This document shows, piece by piece, positions 14,257 to 16,041 of a stretch of DNA of 16,041 nucleotides. The position numbers and the translations under genes are program-made. Numbering within the stretch: position 1 is the stretch's first letter; each line of letters begins with the position of its first letter. The notes beneath the pieces are model-generated. The model searched no databases, had not been told where the DNA came from, and saw only the letters and a list, made by a program, of their open reading frames with translations. The stretch is from JACVRW01 sp035705985. Lineage in GTDB: Bacteria; Actinomycetota; Thermoleophilia; Solirubrobacterales; Thermoleophilaceae. The stretch lies in contig DASSVP010000098.1 in the NCBI GenBank assembly GCA_035705985.1, positions 1-16,041 on the forward strand, written 5' to 3'.

Positions 14257-16041
14257 ATGCGCTGGGACAACCTGAAAGTCGAGGCGGAGGAGGAGCGCAC
14301 GCTCCCCGGCTACCGCGAGCCTGCGACCGTGCGCACATTCGACGCGCCCGAAGCCCTCGACACGCGCTTCTACGAGGTGCGAGCGAAGTCGGCGCTCAAC
14401 AAGGTGCCGAACGCATCGCGTATGCCGTTCCGCTGGACGATCAATCCGTATAGGGGATGCGCCCATGCGTGCACGTTTTGCGCCGGGGGCGACACACAGG
14501 TCCTCATGGCCGACGGTCATACGAAGCCGCTCGCAGAAATCCGGCCAGGTGACGGGATCTATGGAACGGTTCGCGTCGACCAGTACCGGCGCTACGTGAT
14601 GACCACGGTGCTCGATCACTGGCGCACCACGAAGCCCGCCTACCGCGTCGTCCTCGAGGACGGCACCGAGATCGTCTGCAGCGGAGACCACAGGTTCTGG
14701 ACGGCGCGTGGGAAGTGGAAGCACGTCACCGGCGCTGAGCAGGGCCGCCTTCGGCGACCGCACCTGACGCTGAACGACAAGCTGATGGGAGTCGGTGCCT
14801 TTGCGCGAGGGCCCGATCACAACGAGGACTACCGGGCCGGCTACCTGTGCGGGATGGTTCGCGGCGACGGCCACGTCGCGAGTCGCGAGTACACCCGCCC
14901 CAACGAGCGGACCTGGACTCACCACGTGTTTCGACTCGCGCTCGTCGACATGGAAGCGCTCCGTCGCACTCGCGCCTACCTGGGCTCGCTTGCGGTCTCG
15001 ACGACCGAGTTCCGGTTCGCGGCGGCCGCCGGCTACAACGAGGAGATCAATGCGATCCGGACACAGCGACGCGACGATGTCGCCGCCATCCGGGACGTCA
15101 TTCGCTTCCCGCGCTGGCCGACGCTCGACTGGCAAAAGGGCTTCCTGGCAGGGATCTTCGATGCAGAGGGCAGCTACGGCGGCTACCGTATCCTGCGGAT
15201 CACCAACACGGATCTCGAACTCATCGAGATGACCCACCGATGCCTCCGCCGGCTCGGCTTCGACGCGGTCGTCGAGGGCCCCCGCGGGGAAAACGAGCCG
15301 AGCTGCGTTCGTATCCGGGGCGGCATCTGCGAGCACCTGCGCTTCTTCCACACCGTGGACCCGGCGATCAGTCGCAAGCGGTCGATCGACGGCGCCATGA
15401 TCAAGTCGAACGCGCGCCTTCGTGTGGCCGCAATCGAACCGCTCGGCATCGAAATGCCGCTCTACGACATCACGACCCGCAGTGGTGACTTCATCTCCAA
15501 CGGCGTGATCAGCCACAACTGCTTCGCGCGGCCGACGCACACATATCTCGACATGGACGCCGGGCGGGATTTTGAGAAGGAGATCGTCGTCAAGGTCAAC
15601 GTGCCGGAGGTCGCTCGGGCCGAGCTGATGCGGCCTTCCTGGAAGCGCGAGCACGTCGCGCTCGGGACGAATACGGATCCCTATCAGTGGGTCGAGGGGC
15701 GCTACCGGCTGATGCCGGGGATCTGGGAGGCGATGCGGGACTCGGGCACGCCGTCGTCGGTGCTCACGAAGTCGCCGCTGCTGCTGCGGGACATCGAGCT
15801 CTTCAAGGAGGTCCATGCGGTGGCGGGCTTTGCCGCGAACCTGTCGATCCCGACCCTGGACGAGAAGGCGTGGCGCGCCAGCGAGCCGCACACGCCGCAT
15901 CCGCGCAAGCGCATCGAGGCGGTCGCCGAGCTGAACCGCGCGGGGATCCCGACGGGCGTCCTGATCGCGCCGCTGATGCCCGGCATCAACGACTCGCCCG
16001 AGCAGGTCGAGAAGATCCTCGAGCTGTGCGCCGAGGCGGGC
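14257..16041 (+). CDS. Intein-containing Rv2578c-family (SplB-like) radical SAM protein, 3' end beyond window
   Basis: An open frame of 595 codons running off the window. Removing the intein (residues 75-421) leaves K-S-A-L-N-K-V-P-N then N-P-Y-R-G-C-A-H-A-C-T-F, joined to C-F-A-R-P-T-H-T-Y-L. This restores the CxxxCxxC motif that binds the radical SAM 4Fe-4S cluster. Downstream hallmarks are L-G-T-N-T-D-P-Y-Q, T-K-S-P-L-L-L-R-D and A-P-L-M-P-G-I-N-D. Proteins of this type (COG1533, spore-photoproduct-lyase-like; Rv2578c in M. tuberculosis) use S-adenosylmethionine radicals; their substrate is not established, although DNA repair is suspected. An in-frame TAG directly precedes the ATG, so 14257 is the first possible start, and M-R-W is the usual family opening. 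A LexA box sits 3 bases upstream. Confidence 0.9.
   Translation, partial: MRWDNLKVEAEEERTLPGYREPATVRTFDAPEALDTRFYEVRAKSALNKVPNASRMPFRWTINPYRGCAHACTFCAGGDTQVLMADGHTKPLAEIRPGDGIYGTVRVDQYRRYVMTTVLDHWRTTKPAYRVVLEDGTEIVCSGDHRFWTARGKWKHVTGAEQGRLRRPHLTLNDKLMGVGAFARGPDHNEDYRAGYLCGMVRGDGHVASREYTRPNERTWTHHVFRLALVDMEALRRTRAYLGSLAVSTTEFRFAAAAGYNEEINAIRTQRRDDVAAIRDVIRFPRWPTLDWQKGFLAGIFDAEGSYGGYRILRITNTDLELIEMTHRCLRRLGFDAVVEGPRGENEPSCVRIRGGICEHLRFFHTVDPAISRKRSIDGAMIKSNARLRVAAIEPLGIEMPLYDITTRSGDFISNGVISHNCFARPTHTYLDMDAGRDFEKEIVVKVNVPEVARAELMRPSWKREHVALGTNTDPYQWVEGRYRLMPGIWEAMRDSGTPSSVLTKSPLLLRDIELFKEVHAVAGFAANLSIPTLDEKAWRASEPHTPHPRKRIEAVAELNRAGIPTGVLIAPLMPGINDSPEQVEKILELCAEAG
14479..15519 (+). mobile_element. 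Intein with LAGLIDADG homing endonuclease, inside the radical SAM gene
   Basis: A 347-residue in-frame intein. Block A is C-A-G-G-D-T-Q-V-L-M-A-D-G at intein residues 1-13 with nucleophile Cys1. Block B contains C-S-G-D-H-R-F at 67-73 with His71. The first LAGLIDADG-like helix is G-Y-L-C-G-M-V-R-G-D-G at 121-131 (Asp130) and the second G-F-L-A-G-I-F-D-A-E-G at 221-231 (Glu230). Block F is L-Y-D-I-T-T-R-S-G-D-F at 328-338. Block G is N-G-V-I-S-H-N at 341-347, followed by the +1 Cys encoded at 15520-15522. Splicing residues and both endonuclease acids are present and the frame is open throughout, so the element looks splicing-competent and possibly still mobile. Boundaries are clear from the A and G blocks and from the rejoined host motif. 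Confidence 0.93.

Noticed and set aside
14184..14300. Longer starts (14246, 14300) for the propeller gene
   Set aside because: They precede a complete signal peptide starting at 14183; the 14300 start lies within the divergent radical SAM gene.
14479..15519. Free-standing homing endonuclease gene or disrupted radical SAM pseudogene
   Set aside because: The frame is continuous on both sides, the ends carry intein blocks A and G, and removing the segment rebuilds a perfect CxxxCxxC motif.
13876..15900. 674-codon minus-strand frame across the radical SAM gene
   Set aside because: It is antisense to a frame with clear intein and radical SAM motifs, and its own translation shows no domain.

Overview
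The window looks like chromosomal DNA of a very GC-rich actinobacterium, most likely class Thermoleophilia (Solirubrobacterales/Gaiellales-like). The pointers are codons with G or C at nearly every third position, a small exported protein with the 'DG-S-L-T-G-x-D-I-K-N' repeat style common in that group, acidic tails on ATP synthase subunits, an actinobacterial Rv2578c-type radical SAM protein, and a Gram-positive-type SOS box. The taxonomic call is inference. No RNA gene, insertion sequence or CRISPR array was seen.

Layout. Positions 1-351 (minus) hold the N-terminal part of exonuclease III, cut by the window edge, and 373-564 (minus) encode a tiny secreted protein. From 7940 down to 645 (minus) lies a complete F1Fo ATP synthase operon in the classical order: AtpI-like protein, a, c, b, delta, alpha, gamma, beta, epsilon. 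Junctions are tight or overlapping, and b and delta are separate, unlike the b-delta fusion of mycobacteria. Alpha and beta carry long acidic C-terminal tails and gamma an acidic insert. A 164-200 bp divergent region (about 7941-8140) with a tandem 10-bp repeat separates the operon from a secreted GH26-like glycoside hydrolase (8141-9160, plus), whose stop codon overlaps that of the next, convergent gene. Two same-direction paralogous GGDEF/HD-GYP cyclic-di-GMP enzymes follow (9157-10386 and 10443-12101, minus). Then come a YjbQ/UPF0047 protein (12174-12608, plus) and a secreted beta-propeller protein (12618-14183, minus).

The most striking part is the right end. A Rv2578c/SplB-like radical SAM protein (14257 to the window end, plus) is interrupted in frame by a 347-residue intein with a LAGLIDADG homing endonuclease. 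The intein sits immediately before the third cysteine of the CxxxCxxC iron-sulfur motif, so the cluster site can only be completed after splicing, and the +1 splicing nucleophile is itself that third cluster ligand. Three bases before the start codon, between this gene and the divergent propeller gene, is a perfect LexA/SOS operator (CGAAC-ATGT-GTTCG). Together these suggest a DNA-damage-induced radical SAM enzyme whose activation also depends on cysteine-driven protein splicing. The family and its intein are known in outline; control by both together is the part worth testing.
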